Positions 22,501-42,074 of a stretch of DNA of 64,000 bases are shown here, in pieces. The position numbers and the translations under genes are program-made. Where the stretch lies: NCBI RefSeq assembly GCF_000499385.1, contig NW_013652106.1, positions 1-64,000 on the forward strand, given 5' to 3'. Each line of letters starts with the position of its first letter. Position 1 is the stretch's first letter. The notes under the pieces were generated by a model. That model was given only the letters and a program-made list of their open reading frames with translations, did no database searches and had not been told where the DNA came from. Source of the DNA: Eimeria necatrix (Eukaryota; Apicomplexa; Conoidasida; Eucoccidiorida; Eimeriidae).

Positions 22501-25050
22501 TGCTGCCTCCGACCGAGACGGCGCTGAAGCAGAAGAGAGAGTCGCAAGAAGCTTGGTACACCCACGTCTGACTCGATCGTTCTTGTTGCTCTTCCTTCTG
22601 TTTCCAGTCTTCCTGTTGCCCGTGATGTTGTTGCAAAGATGCGGATGCTCCCCAATGCACCTGATGTCGTTCCCAGACACCACGACCTGCCAGTAAAGAG
22701 CAAACAAACAAATTCACATCCGCCAACGCAAAGACCGTCAGTATATCTAGCAGATGCACCAGAAGTGATGGCTGAAACCACAGCACGAGCAGAAGCACAA
22801 GTACTGGCCAGAAATCCGCAAAAAATGCCGCATTAACGCACGCACCAACGTGAAAGAAACTAATCCCGCCGTCTTCAAGCCTCCCCGTAGCGTCGAGCCC
22901 AGAAAAAACGGCAAGGCGGCATCCGTGGAAATTGCTGTTAGCGCTGCTACTTCTGCTGTTCCTGCACAACTGGTTGTCCGCGCACGGCTCCGACGAAGGG
23001 GGCAGCATGTGCTCTTCAAGACGCTCCTCCTTTTGCTCTTCGTTGAGCTGAAGCTCCGCCAATGATGCTGGTGCTTCTGTTTCGCTGTTTTTCAGGTCTC
23101 CGCACTCTCCATCAGCAGCTGCACTAGCTGCAGTCGCTGCTGTTGATGGTGCCGCTGTTGCTCCTAATGTGTCGCTGATGTTTGAAGTGCTTGTATTTGA
23201 TGTGACGCTACTTCCGCCATTACCGCTACTGGCTGTCGTGTCTGTACAGCATGAAGCCTTTTCTGGCTTTGCGGCTTCTGCAGCATCTTTAGCAGCAGCC
23301 GCTGCGACCTTTATCCCAGTTGTTGCTGCCCCAGTGCATATCGCTAGAAAGGTCACCTCGCGCACAGGCGGTCCTGTGCCAGAATTGACTGGTAGCAGCA
23401 CCCACCGGCCCTCCGCCGACGACACTGCAGTGACAACCCCCAGAACAAAAGCATACTAGCAGCAGCACCATTAAACCACGAAAAAGAATTTAGCTGCAAA
23501 TGTACGGTGCCAGGTTTGTTGCAGGTGTTTTTAGAACGACAAGCCGCGTTCGTGGAGCAGACGGTCATGCAATAGTTGTTCAATGTTGCGAAAATAGCTA
23601 CAGTGGCACTAAACCCTACAACGAAATACACCACCAGCGGCTTGCACAAATTACTGTAGGGGCAATAAGCATCATGGAATTTATCTCCAGACACTCCATA
23701 CAGCCCACTCCAGCAACTGCAGTGACAGGAACAGCAAATGATACAAAATAGTAGCAGGCCCCTACCAGTTTCCAATTTGCAGATGGAGAATGTGTCACCT
23801 TGCGGTTGTAAACGGAAGAGCGAACCACACGAGCACGCAGCATACTGCGCGCTTGTGTTGCAGGGATTGTTGCCGAAGCTGCTAACGCTGCGAGACGACT
23901 GCGAGACAGTAACCTCTTCCCACGCCACATCTGCCACAGAGCAGAGGTGTACGGCAGGAATGTTCGCTGGCACTGCTGCTGCTTTTTCAATGACACCTTG
24001 CTGTAAGTGCTGCTGCAATAAACGTGAGGGAACGAACTCAGCAGCATCAGGATTTAAGGCACAACCCTCACCCGCCAGCCCCTGCTGCAATCGAAGTTGC
24101 TGTTGGGGCTTCTGCTGCTGCAAAAAACGCTGCGATTTTTGTTGCTGCCGCTGTCGAGAGGCAGCAGGGTCCGGCTGATCAACGAGGCCTGACAGGAACG
24201 AGCACTGCTGTTCCTGCTGTTGCTGCTGCAGATGCAGCTGGCGTTGTTGGAGATACTGCTGCCTCATTTGCTGCTGCTGCAGTTGCTGCTGTTGCAGGTA
24301 CTGCTGCCAGAGCTGCTGCTGCAGGTCGGCGTCCTCCCCAAGCCACGGCTGTTGCACTTCGCGGCGTCGTGCTTCCCCCGTGCCTCGCTGCTGCTGTTGC
24401 TGCTGCTGCTTCTGTTGTTGCTGTTGCAGCAGCAGCAGCTGTTGCTGGAATTGTCTCTGCTTCAGCTGCAGCAACCGCGCATCCTCTTGTTGCTGTTGTT
24501 GCTGCTGCAAATTGGGCCTGCCAATTGTGCCATAGTTTTGAAAAGCTTCCTCAAAGCCAGGAGGGGTAAGAGAGGCAACAGTTGCTGTTTTTTCTTGCTG
24601 CTGCTGGAGCAGCTGTCGGTGCAGTTGCTGCTGCAGCTGTTGCTGGAGATCCTCCCTCTGAAGCTGCTGCTGAAGCTGCTGCTGCTGCTGCTGCTGAACT
24701 GCTCGCAAATGCTGCCCTGCAAAGACACCAAGAGAACGAAGTCTTCGCTCCAGTTCTCCAAGGGCTCCAACGCTCTCCTCTGTGTTTTCTTGCTGCTGCC
24801 GGCACTGCGGCTGCTGCGGTTGCCATTCTGGCTGCTCTGTAAGCTGCTCCTGTTGTTGCTGCTGTAGATCGCGCTGCTGTTGCTGCTGCTGTTCGTAGTG
24901 GTTCCCATGAGACTCTCCATCATTCTGCAATGCCTCGTCTTGCTGCTGCTTCTGCTGCTCATGAAGCTGCTGCTGTCTGTGGCGATCTAGAGCCTCTGTA
25001 AGAATCCGCAAAGCCTCCCCCTCATCACCTGGATTGCTCCCGAAATCCAT
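19555..25050 (-). CDS. poly-Q, kelch-repeat and coiled-coil protein
   Basis: ATG at 25050 starts a 1285-bp exon (to 23766). Roughly its first 300 residues are mostly Gln blocks, but it contains ordered pieces (ALRILTEALDRHRQQQ, LGELERRLRSLGVF) and ends with a kelch-like strand (VAWEEVTVSQSSRSVSSFG). Exon 2 starts at 23424 in matching phase and encodes EGRWVLLPVNSGTGPPVREV, then GCRLAVFSGLDATGRLEDG. Further blades lie around 22700-22460 and 22387-22076 (RLLQLNLKTFALEL, NSLYLFGGKDSSDQGISLRD, DMWSFEVKEKRWNLI) and near 21440-21380 (FYVFYGG). From 21120 to 20890 and 20510-20350 the protein is a Gln-rich coiled coil (LQRDMEELRTERNLLRQQL). The last exon (from about 20070) is almost all Gln/His/Ala and stops at 19557-19555. 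Kelch propellers are protein-binding platforms; the partner is unknown. Exon boundaries between 22850 and 21500 are unresolved, so the length is not given. Confidence 0.7.
24200..24990. repeat. dense CTG/CAG trinucleotide tracts (Gln codons on the minus strand)
   Basis: Interrupted CTG runs on the plus strand (e.g. 24207-24232, 24262-24322, 24388-24442, 24488-24510, 24596-24700, 24850-24892) read as CAG/CAA Gln codons in the kelch gene. CAA/CAG mixing and interruptions by other codons indicate coding homopolymer tracts rather than a pure microsatellite. Confidence 0.8.
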
Positions 25051-28000
25051 TCTTTTCAGGCGTTGCTACACTGAATGAGGTTCGTGGATTCGCTGCTCTG
25101 CTTGCTTCTGCTGCTGCTGCCGGTGGCCTGAAAGGAGATGGCGGCAACTGCAAGTAGAGCAATTCCCGTAGCTGCTTGAAGGATCCCTGTACTCATTTGA
25201 TGCTCGCGAATATGTGTGTCTACTCCTGGTGCAGCAGCTGATGCTGCTGCTCCTGTTGTTATACAGCAGTTGCTGCTATTGCAGCAGGGGTGGATGCTCT
25301 TGCCACAGTTCTCGTGCCCGCCCGTCCCAGGTGCTGCTGCGGGAAAATCATTTACTAACGGCCGCAACGGATCACCAACAAAAGATCTGCAATTGCCGCT
25401 TTTGGTTGTGTTGCTTCTGCTGCAGTTTGGTGCGCAGATGGCATCGGCTGTCGCCAGGTAGTTAGCTGGGCTCTGTGTGCCGGGCTACGAACTTCGTCAG
25501 CGTTGCCGCCTCCACCAGAGCACCCTCTGATCGAGCTCTTGGTGGCGTTGCTGTTGCGGCAGCAACAGCAGCAGCAGCGGCTGCTGCTGCTGCTGCTCTG
25601 CCAAAGAGGACTGGAGGAGCCGCTGGAAACCTCCTGAAGGCTTGCAGGAGACAGTCTCACCTCGCCCTTCTAATGTCTTTCTCAGCTCAGAGATACGACA
25701 AAAAAACCTGTTCAGCCAAATATAGGAGCGGTAGCGAGAGCTGGAGCAACAGCAACAGCAGAGACTGCGAACGTTATCCCCTTGACCTCAGCAGAGCTGC
25801 GTGAGGCTGCAGCGGCGGTTGCTCCCGCTTGCTCTTGCTAAAGGTAAGAAGATTTTGCTATCTAAGTAAAGTCAAACAGAATTAGTTGGAGCTGCTGTTC
25901 CTGGGTGAAATACAAAAGAAAGAAACTAAAGCCTGAGTGTGGAAGCCCGTACACCTCAGCTGTTCCACGCCTGGAACGGCTGATTGTACAGCCAGCTCCT
26001 TTGCCCAAACCCTGAATACACACCTTTTTGCTTGGCTCAACTGTTTAATGGAAGAGGTAAGACGGGCAAAAAATTACAGAACATCACTGGGAAATGGCAG
26101 AAGGATTTGAGCCGGTCTGCGTGGGGGGCGCGGGGCAGCGGTGGGTGTCTTCTCCGTGTAAAGTGCTTTAGTGCCCATTTAATCTCGTTAAGGTCCTAAT
26201 ATGAGATTTTAAGCATCTGCTTTTTCCTGCCATTTCTATTTTTGGCGAAAAGAAGGGGGTAGACGCCACATGCTAAGGCGTTCCCCAAGTATGAAAGTAC
26301 ATAGGCGTCGCACGTTCCGCGGCTCTGTTTCTTGGGGGAAGACGGATATGTCTATTGTCCTGCTCTGAAGAAACGAGATACTAAACAGGAAGGAAAAAAA
26401 CCAAAAATGTCCTACTTGCTCCATTTTATCGCTATTTCAAGCTGCCGCTCGCAGTCTCCCGCCCCGACTGTGGCTGGCGTCCTATGAGTGCCATTTCTAG
26501 GCGTTGGTCATTATAGTGGTTAGAGGCCTTTTCTCTGTGTTTCGCTTCGCATCTCGAATGTGCGTCTCTCTAGACATATATCGCAAGAGCAGCAGCTACA
26601 TAAGACCTTCGTGTCGAGGTGTGCACGGCTGATTCCATGAGACTGTACGTGCAACAATGGTCCTTGAACGTGCTCAGAGAGCGCAAAACGCTGCTTCCAC
26701 TTCCATATTCATCCAAAGCAAAGTCAGTGCAAAACTGGCTTAAACCCCTCCGCCTAAGGTTCCCCAAGCAGGTAAGCTGCTTCTGCAGAGTATGCTGGCA
26801 AGGTCTTGCTGTAATTTTGGTGGCGGCGCGTGAAAACGTTCCAAAATCTGAATAAGACTTCCATTGCATTAAAGCCAGAAAAAATAAGCGACCAGGGTCC
26901 ACAAAATGGTGCTGGGGTACAAAGGTAGTGCTGGGAAAGAAACTCAGCGATTCACATGCGCAATCGCCGATGCACCGGAGCGTCTGCCGCCGTAGAAATA
27001 CTCAGCCCAGGAATCCATCTCGAAACTGGAGCACGTCCTGACCAGGCCGAAAAATAAGTGCAGCCCGCTTAGCTGGAGCCAATTAGATTGGTGTAGATAT
27101 AGGGCCTCCGGGCTATAAAGAGGTAACGGAAGCATCCAAAGTCATCCACGCACAGGCAGCCTATTTTAATTTCAGTGCTACTTGCTTTAGAGCACTTCCG
27201 CATGAGAGGCTGGGACTGCCGCGCTGAGTAATTCACCCAGTTTGATTATTCGTAGGACTCACACGCAATGCTGCCCAAGTTTCATTCATGAACTGTGCGG
27301 CTTGGGCGTAGCTTCAAGAACATTTCTCCGCAAAATCGCACAGCTATGCCAGCCGCACAGCCTTCCCTAACAAGAGGAGCTCGTGCTTACAAAATATCAT
27401 GCAGCAGCAGCAAACACCACAGGCCCGTAAAGATTATTTTATAGCTAGGGGGCACCACATTGCATTACTTCCGCATGGCTTACCAACAAAGTCTAACTGT
27501 TGAAGTACTGGCTTCCTCAACTAGTGATTCACTCACGCCGTCTGTTCTCTTATCTTTATCTAGTTCAGGTCACCCTTTGCTTACGCGTAGATCTTATTTT
27601 AACCGTTTTAATTTAATTTGTGTAAGCGGGCCTTGAACGACTCGGATAGGGAGCTGTTAACCTATGCCGGAATCAATTATTGCCCTGTAAGTCTGCAGGC
27701 AAGACTGCCCGTTTGTGGTGCAGTTACCGCCTATTGTGGGGTGCTGCGAGCCTACACTATGCCTATGGTCGTACTCTCAGCGATCCGTTACTTCCGCCGC
27801 AGGACTATAACTTCCGTGTTCCAGATACGTCGCCCAACAGGCAGAACAGTCCTTACTTTCTGAGACGTACGCTTAAGAAACCGCTGTACCAGGCATTATC
27901 TCATTTCCATGAGCTGCTGCAACCTCCAGTTCTGCTGTTTCGTCTTCTGGATCAAAGTCATATGTGGATTTCCAAACACACTGGAGAAAATGGATGCGTT

Positions 28001-29065
28001 CGGACTTTCAGCAAGCTGTTGGTCTCCTGCATCAACGGATTCAGCATGTTGTACTACTGTAGTCTAGGACGCCTTTACAGTGTCCCTCTCCCAAAATCAG
28101 ATTTGGTCTTCTAGAAGGATTATTGGATGAGCTGGGAGACGAAGTAATCTCGTGGGGAGGACTTTCTTGCCTTGTGCCGACAGTGCCCTGTCCTCTGCTG
28201 CATGCTGCATTTGCGGGTACAACTGTCATAGCTGTAGCTGAGGAATGCATTATCATTTATGTTTTACGTCGTCATTCTGTCATAGTCTTCTTGAGTTCCC
28301 AAGCTACTTACGAGTCAGCCTGCCCTTGCGTCGTCCCATCCCAGTAAAGTATCGCAACTGACGTGATTGAATATGCAGGAAAGAAAGGCTCACCAAGTGA
28401 CTGTTGAAAGATCCCTTGTAATAGCTAAGTTCACCGATCATTTAACGCTGGGAATCCCAGACACGCAGACGCATGCACGCATGCACGGGCAGCTGTACAC
28501 ACGACACAGTGCCGGCAGTATCCGAGTATCAGTATCCCTCATAAGGGTGACCATTAGTCTAAACGAGTGCGCTGAGCAGAAAGTATCGATATATGAGAAA
28601 ATTAAGATTTCATGCGAACAATACAGTGCGTTGGAGTTTCAAGCAGCCCCAGCAGTTACCACCGAGAAGGGCTTTGCTGGAGCAAATGCTGAAAGCAGTG
28701 TTCATAACCCGCTCCCTATCTGTGCTTGTTTTTGATATAGTTTTGTTTAGTGCTTAAGTTAGGTGTCTGGATTTCACTTAGTCATACTGTTGCTAATGCA
28801 CAGTGCAATCCCGTGTGGACCGCAGAAGAGCCCCCCAAACGACTCCCCGACAACTTTTCCTTATCCTGAGGAATGTGCGCGCCTTTTAAGGGTTTTCCCC
28901 ATATTTTGGCCACCACTGCTCAGTGTTGGAGCCCCATTGAGCTCCTGGCGTGTGACGTCTTCTCTTAGGAGCCTCCAGGGGGTTGTGTAGAATCTGCTGG
29001 CGTTGTTGTGGCAGGCGCCTTCTCAATTTATATCCCTTGGCACTACGTGTCTTCAAAAGCCCACA
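25051..29065. other. no supported gene; CAG-rich patch and unexplained ORFs
   Basis: About 4 kb upstream of both the minus-strand kelch gene and the plus-strand PIG-H gene. 25200-25640 is CAG/CTG-rich with open frames on both strands, including a minus-strand 103-codon frame containing a hydrophobic segment (TGIALLAVAAISFQATG). This could be a 5' exon of the kelch gene or a separate small gene; I cannot decide. 27600-28350 has consecutive open plus-strand frames with protein-like composition (reported as a finding). 25900-27550 shows nothing recognisable. Confidence 0.35.
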
Positions 29066-31393
29066 ATGGCTCTGGAAAAGGGGGGCTCACCTTGCTGCTG
29101 CTGCTGCTGCAGGGGCCCAGCCTGCACTGGTGAACCGGCAAGCGGAAGTGCTCAAGGCGGAGGAACGACTCCAACAGCAGCACGAGTAGGAGCAGCAGTA
29201 ACAACAGATTCATACTTACGGCAGCGTGCACTAAAAGTGTGCAGCAGGACCAAGAAAATCCCTTTGCTGACAGAGGCAGTGGAGGAGGCGGTCAGGGAGT
29301 GCAGCAGTTGCCGCTGCTGGGAAGCTGCAGCAATAGCACCAGAAAACCGAAGTTTCTACTGCTGCCTTTGCATGCAAATAAGAAAGAGGAATGACTGTAT
29401 CTTCTGGGCGTCGCCCTGGCGAAGCAGCTTCCGCACATTTGCGGCTTTTAGCGACCCCATTGATGCAGACGCGGCAGCAGCTGAGCACCAGGAGCTGCAG
29501 CCCAGCAGAAGCAGTAGCAGCAGTGCCAATGCGTCAGCAACTTCTTTAACAGAAACACCAAAAAAGGAAGGGGCAAGGGGGAAGAAAGGCTCCAGGCCCA
29601 GTCGCAATATTTACGGCAAACTGTGGCGCGTAGCGCGTGCTGCTCTTCCCCTCTCTCTGGTATTCTCCGCTCTTTGCTGCGTACGTATTTCAAGCTTTTT
29701 CTTCAGCTGCTGTTGTGGCTATTGTGTTTTCTTCTGCCGCCCGGGTGTGCGCTCATTTGCGCGTTTGTGCCTGCTGTGCGGCGTTTGCAGTGTTGGTCGA
29801 TCACGGGCCCGTTGCCTCAAGTTGTATTTTTATTAGGCGCTTTCTTCAGCTGCATTCCTATTGCTGATGCTATCGCTGCACTTGTGCGCGTGCGAGAAGG
29901 CAAGTGGGGTATACTGTACCATTTGGTGGCTTGCTGCAGGTGTATTTGCCTGGTCCATGCCTCTACGGTTGGGTTATTTGCTTTGGAATTACACTGATTG
30001 TATGCACTTGCGGCAGTTTCTTTATGCAGCGCATGCTGTGCGAGGCTATGGACTTCCCGGCTGGTGACGAAAGCATTGCTGTGCGTGTACTGTAATTTTG
30101 AACGCTCGCATGTACTGGTACACTTTCGTGTTTTTGTGTACGACCTCTTGCAGCCGCTCACACACCATTTCTTAATCGCATTATACAAAAAAACCCATAT
30201 GGCATGCTAACGTATAGGTTTGTTCACATACAGATGCTTGCACGTCGAGTGGATTTGTGTAATGGCACTTGCCTTGTGCTGCGTGTTTTTATGCAAGCAG
30301 CACGCCTCCGTGCTTGCTGTGCGAGTTCAGTGACTCGCATGTTTCGTTACTTATTTTAAAACTGCTTCCTTGTTTTAAGTTTTTGTATGTAGAGCGCCTG
30401 ACCATCATAGGCGACTTCGGCGTGCAGTGGAGTTTCAAGAAATTCTTTGGAGCTTCTAGGCGATTTGTACCAATGAGTCAAGTCAAAGACGTAATCATCA
30501 GCGAGGTTGGAATTTCCAAGGCATCGCATGCATGCATGATACAGAATGCCTACGTGTCTCAATATTGCCAGCCCATGCGCAGATCCATTCTAGTCGGTTC
30601 ATGCAGCTGCGAACAACAGTATTCACGCTGTCAGTGAATGTATGTGTGCATGCCAGTGCACGCAAAAATGTCAGTGCCTGCACGTGCATGTGCTTACTGC
30701 CGGGCCGAGGATCTAGAATTCGATTTAGTCTATCCTTGCTCTACTGCCCTCTACTTAGGAGCAGAAAAACAGGTGTAGGTGCGTGCATGCACGCGCAGAT
30801 CACGTGTGCGTGCAGGCCAAAACTGGAATTGCTGTCATGCCTTAACGCTTCTCTGCACGGATACATGAATTTCGTGCGCATTGGTCTTAAAGCCATGGTT
30901 GATTTACTTTGTTTGAGCGTGCCTGTCGCTTGCCTTTGCCTTTTTCATGCATACAAGGACTCTGCTGTGGTGTTTACAGTGTGATTTGGCTGCAGGGCTT
31001 GGGGTGTACATTACCTGGTGTTTGCGCAGGAAGTCCACGTCTACCGCGTCGCATATCACGTGGCTATTGTAGTAGGAGATAAGCAAGAACTCATTGTACC
31101 CTTCCAAGTAATGTTCCCGCTGCAGGCTTGTGTCTCTGTGTCTTGTACAAACAGCGAAAATCCATATCATGCATGTGCGCAGCAATCGTTGTTTGAAAAT
31201 CAGGCGCATGAGGTTTCATCCATCGGGTTTACGGTTTTGCGTGTAGGACTTTGAGCTTCGTTTAGAGGACTGCTTGGCAGTGTATGAAGCTCTGCATTGC
31301 CTGTTGCGAACTCAAATTCGCGGCGCCTCCAAGAGTTGCACATCACCCAATGTTGCTGCTATACCGAGAAGACCTTCCATCTGTAGCCTATAA
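29066..31393 (+). CDS. PIGH: PIG-H / Gpi15, subunit of the GPI-GlcNAc transferase
   Basis: PIG-H is part of the ER complex that adds GlcNAc to phosphatidylinositol, the first step of GPI-anchor synthesis; coccidian surface antigens depend on GPI anchors. Five exons with matching phases (29066-29680, 29791-29908, 30393-30505, 31030-31107, 31247-31393) give 356 aa. Residues 1-190 are a Cys/Ser/Ala-rich extension absent from the usual, roughly 190-residue protein. Then come two hydrophobic segments (AALPLSLVFSALCC; VVFLLGAFFSCIPIADAIAAL) and the PIG-H domain: ERLTIIGDFGVQW, RRFVPMSQVKDVIISE, VHVYRVAYHVAIVVG, ELIVPFQ and finally DCLAVYEALHCLL before the stop. Each splice junction falls inside the domain and restores family similarity, which supports the model. 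The start is the weak point: the ATG at 29066 follows many in-frame codons and a CTG run near 29095. Converges on RPB1. Confidence 0.88.
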
Positions 31394-33317
31394 GGTGCTG
31401 TCCCGTTTGAATGTGTTTGCTTGCCTTGCTCTCTCTCGTTTCCCCGTTTTGGCCTTCTTCCTCTGCGTGTTCAGGACTAAAATACTTTACGCATCTATAT
31501 GTGTAGTGAGCCTAACGCTGTCTAGGCACTGAAACGTTGCAGCAGACCCGTTCCGCCCGATGGCACTGTTCGGATGCGCATAGGCGGCTGAGGTGCGTGG
31601 AACGATTGGGAAGTGTATATGGGCTGCCCTGCCGTAATCGGTAACAAACAGTGCTCGAGTAATGTCCCCACCAATTCGGTTGTTTGGACCAGAGGCGCAA
31701 ACCTCTGCGGCCCTGACTAAAATGCATCCGCAACTTTTTCTACCGACATGTACGCCTGCCCCCGATTAAGAAAAAAAACGAGGGAAGCTGAGTGATATAT
31801 GCAATTAACGCGAAAGAATGCAAAGTCGCGCATGGGAAATCGCCTGCATAAATTCGCGATTCTGGAGTAGCTGCTCGTGACTGCAGCAGTCGCTGTTGGC
31901 TGCAGCTTCTATTGATGGGTACCAAATAGTGTATTATCTACTTTATCAATACACCGTTGGTCAGCGTGCTGTGCAGTGTCAACTTCTACAGTGAAGTAGT
32001 TCCCTAGTTGGCTCCGTAATCGACGGCGTGCGTGCGTCTGTAGGCGTGCTTACTTACACATAAGCATATATTCCAGTTTCAATGTGCACATATGCGTGCA
32101 TCTGCGCTCACGTACGTGCATGCATACGCACATATATAATGCACATGGATGCACGAGCGTGTCTCCGTACACGCATATATTCTGCACCGTGAATCTGTGA
32201 AGTTTCCACGTGCACGTCTTCCCCCCCCAGCCCAAATAGCGCATTCACGCGACGTGAAACAAGCCACTGTCGCCGCTACGTTTTTTTTTTGTACTGCACT
32301 GCGAATTAATACTAATTTGTTGCTTCGAAATCTTTTTGGAGTGCCCCTAGCACGGCGAGTCCAATGAGAAGAGCAGGAGATACGTAGGCAACGACTTGAA
32401 TACAATGAAAGTATGGAGTAGCAATGCACCAGTGCTCTGCAATGTGCAAAAGTCACGGAGCATTGACCGCCCTTGTGTAGAGGCTAGGTGGCAGCGCAGT
32501 GATATCTGCACGCGTGCACTGCGCGTGCACTTCGACGAAAGAGCTACAGACGTTTTCTTGCTGCGTAGAAAATACAGTAACGCGGGAACTTGTTACGCAC
32601 AGATTGACTAACTTGCACGCAAAGTTCGTCTGCTCGCCAGCTAACGCGCTTGCGCGGTCACGTACAAGGAAAATAAAAATGCTTCCTTGTGCCTCCGTAT
32701 GCATAAAATTATTTTGTACTGCGGTACGTGTATCTACATGCATTTTGCTTGCAGACAAATATGTACGTTGTGTACAGCTCCTGCAAGAACTGTGCGTGCC
32801 AAAGCAACAGAAATCCGCGCTGGGCTCCTTAAAAACAAGGAGTCCTTCAAGTATTGAAAAAAATCACGTGGATCTCGGCAGTGACCCACGAATGGCTGGC
32901 ATTTGGCAGCAGCTTCCAAGGGAGACCCATCACCTTCACTTTACGCTGCCCCTATCCGACTGTTCCAGTGAATAGCGAAACGTTGGGCATGCCACTGTGC
33001 TCCTTTGGATATCTCTTGTGGAACCGGTTCCACATATATGGAGCCTACGAAACCGCCCCACCTGACCCAGTTTCAGGTGAACCCTCTGCGTTTTCCTCTG
33101 TGACTTCCACGTCTTGAGCGACCTCAGTCGCGAATGGATTCGGAGAAAAAGGATCTGAAGAACCAACAATTTTGCAACACGAATATATTTTGTTTCCACA
33201 ACTCGCTTCTCGGTCGTCAACAAAGCCGTCTTCTTAGCTCCAGCGTCTCCTGACAGATTTGTTCTAGGAAGCACAACGAAAATAATGCAAAATTGGGCCA
33301 GTCTCTGCATTAATGAG
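31394..33317. other. intergenic region between convergent PIG-H and RPB1
   Basis: About 1.9 kb holding both 3' ends. 32020-32200 is rich in alternating purine-pyrimidine and CATGCA words (TGCATGCATACGCACATATA and similar). ORFs near 32500-33115 show no recognised domain. No gene supported. Confidence 0.5.
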
Positions 33318-40699
<7,382 letters not shown>

Positions 40700-41656
40700 T
40701 GTGCTACTCCAAATTGAGCAACAGGCGAACGCCAATGACGAAGCCTCAAACAGGCAAGGCCTGTTGAGGGCACAGGAGACCCCGGAGAATTGCAAGCAGA
40801 GATACAGCGAGCTGAGGCCGTAAATAAAGCAAAGATAAGCCCCGTAACAAACAAGAAATGAAGGACTTGGGGATTGCCGCGTTTCCAGTTCAGGAGTTTG
40901 CAGCTCGCAGCGCGCTAGGGCGCCGCGAGCTGCAGAAGGGGCGGCCTCTAGTTTGCGTCAAGAAGAAAGCTGAAAAAACGACGAATTTTATTCCGTTTGA
41001 TCAGCGACGCAAGCGCGGGAAGCGTAGAGGAGGGCAGGATCTGCTCGACCAGCGCGGGAGTGCGTTGTAGAGAAGACGAAAACATTTGCGGCACACCCGT
41101 CTTCTCCCTCGCTAAATAAGCAATATGTAGCAAGTTAGAAAATGGGAGGAAAGAAATTTAGAATGCACCGAGCAACTTTCCCCACCTTCAGTCTCTCACC
41201 GTGCGCGCTCTCGCATGCAGACAAAAAAGGACGGGGCCTTTGCTTGTCATGCCTTTACCCTGCGTCACTTGCGGCCTCTGACCACTTCATTTTTGTTCGG
41301 TTTACTTACCTAAGCTTTACGTCGTATTTTATCATTGCTTCCCGGCTGCCCTGCGGGCGAACGTAGGACTCTTGGGAGCGTGTCCTCCTCGACCCCGTTG
41401 TGGGAAACTGGTGCGCGTGTCCCCCTGAACTTCGCTGTGGGAAAGTGGGCAGCTTCTTCTTTCTTGCTTCCTCCCGCAGTTTCTGTTCTCCGTTTTGTTT
41501 AGCAGGGTGGGAAGAAAAGTGAATTTAACGTTCGCAGGACAGGATAAGACGCTTTTGCCTGTACACGGAGGCGCCCAGAGCAGGAGCCGTTGCAGCAAAG
41601 CTAAAAAGAGGAGGGCACCACTAGCACTCAAAGCTATTTTTTTCAAATAATTGAAG
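40700..41656. promoter_or_regulatory. shared upstream region of RPB1 and SmG
   Basis: 956 bp between the start codons of two divergent housekeeping genes. It must hold both transcription starts and 5' leaders. No TATA-like or known coccidian motif is assigned. A minus-strand ORF covering 41796-41332 has no recognisable domain and overlaps the SmG first exon. Confidence 0.55.
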
Positions 41657-42074
41657 ATGCCGTCCGTCATCGGCAAGGCTGGACCTCCTGCGGACCTTCG
41701 CCGCTTCATGGAGAAGCGCTTGGATGGTACGCCAAACACATATATGGTAACCCTCGCGCTATCTAGTTCTGCATAAGCTGCCATAGAGAAACCCATATCA
41801 TGTCGCGAGTTTTGGCTCCGTGTTTAATATAGGGGTGTTTGAGTGCTATTAAACTCGTTTTCTCTGTATTTCCGCAGTTCACCTCAGCGGGGGCCGGCGT
41901 GTCGTCGGCGTGATGCGGGGGTACGATACTTTCATGAATGTTGTTTTGGACAACGCGCTGGAGCTGAGGGGAAGGCCTGGCTCCAAACAGGTGGAAAGGA
42001 ACGAGCTGGGAATGGTAGTCATTCGTGGAAACTCAATTTTAGACTGGGAATGCCTTGACAAAGTGCGGCCGTAG
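41657..42074 (+). CDS. SNRPG: small nuclear ribonucleoprotein G (SmG)
   Basis: One of seven Sm proteins forming the ring on U1, U2, U4 and U5 snRNAs in the spliceosome. Two exons (41657-41726, 41878-42074) give 88 aa, close to the usual 76-80. The first exon encodes PPADLRRFMEKRL, matching the SmG N-terminal helix. After the splice come Sm1 (GGRRVVGVMRGYDTFMNVVL) and Sm2 (NELGMVVIRGNSI), then a short tail ending DKVRP. GMVVIRGNSI separates SmG from the other Sm proteins; LSm7 is the main alternative but fits less well. A small insertion (LRGRPGSKQVER) lies in the loop between Sm1 and Sm2. The donor is ATG|GTACGC and the acceptor CCGCAG; phase 1 is consistent. Divergent from RPB1. Confidence 0.95.

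Noticed and set aside
24220..24867. 215-codon plus-strand ORF of mostly leucine
   Set aside because: It is the antisense shadow of the Gln tracts in the kelch gene: CTG on plus is CAG on minus. No domain, no splice support.
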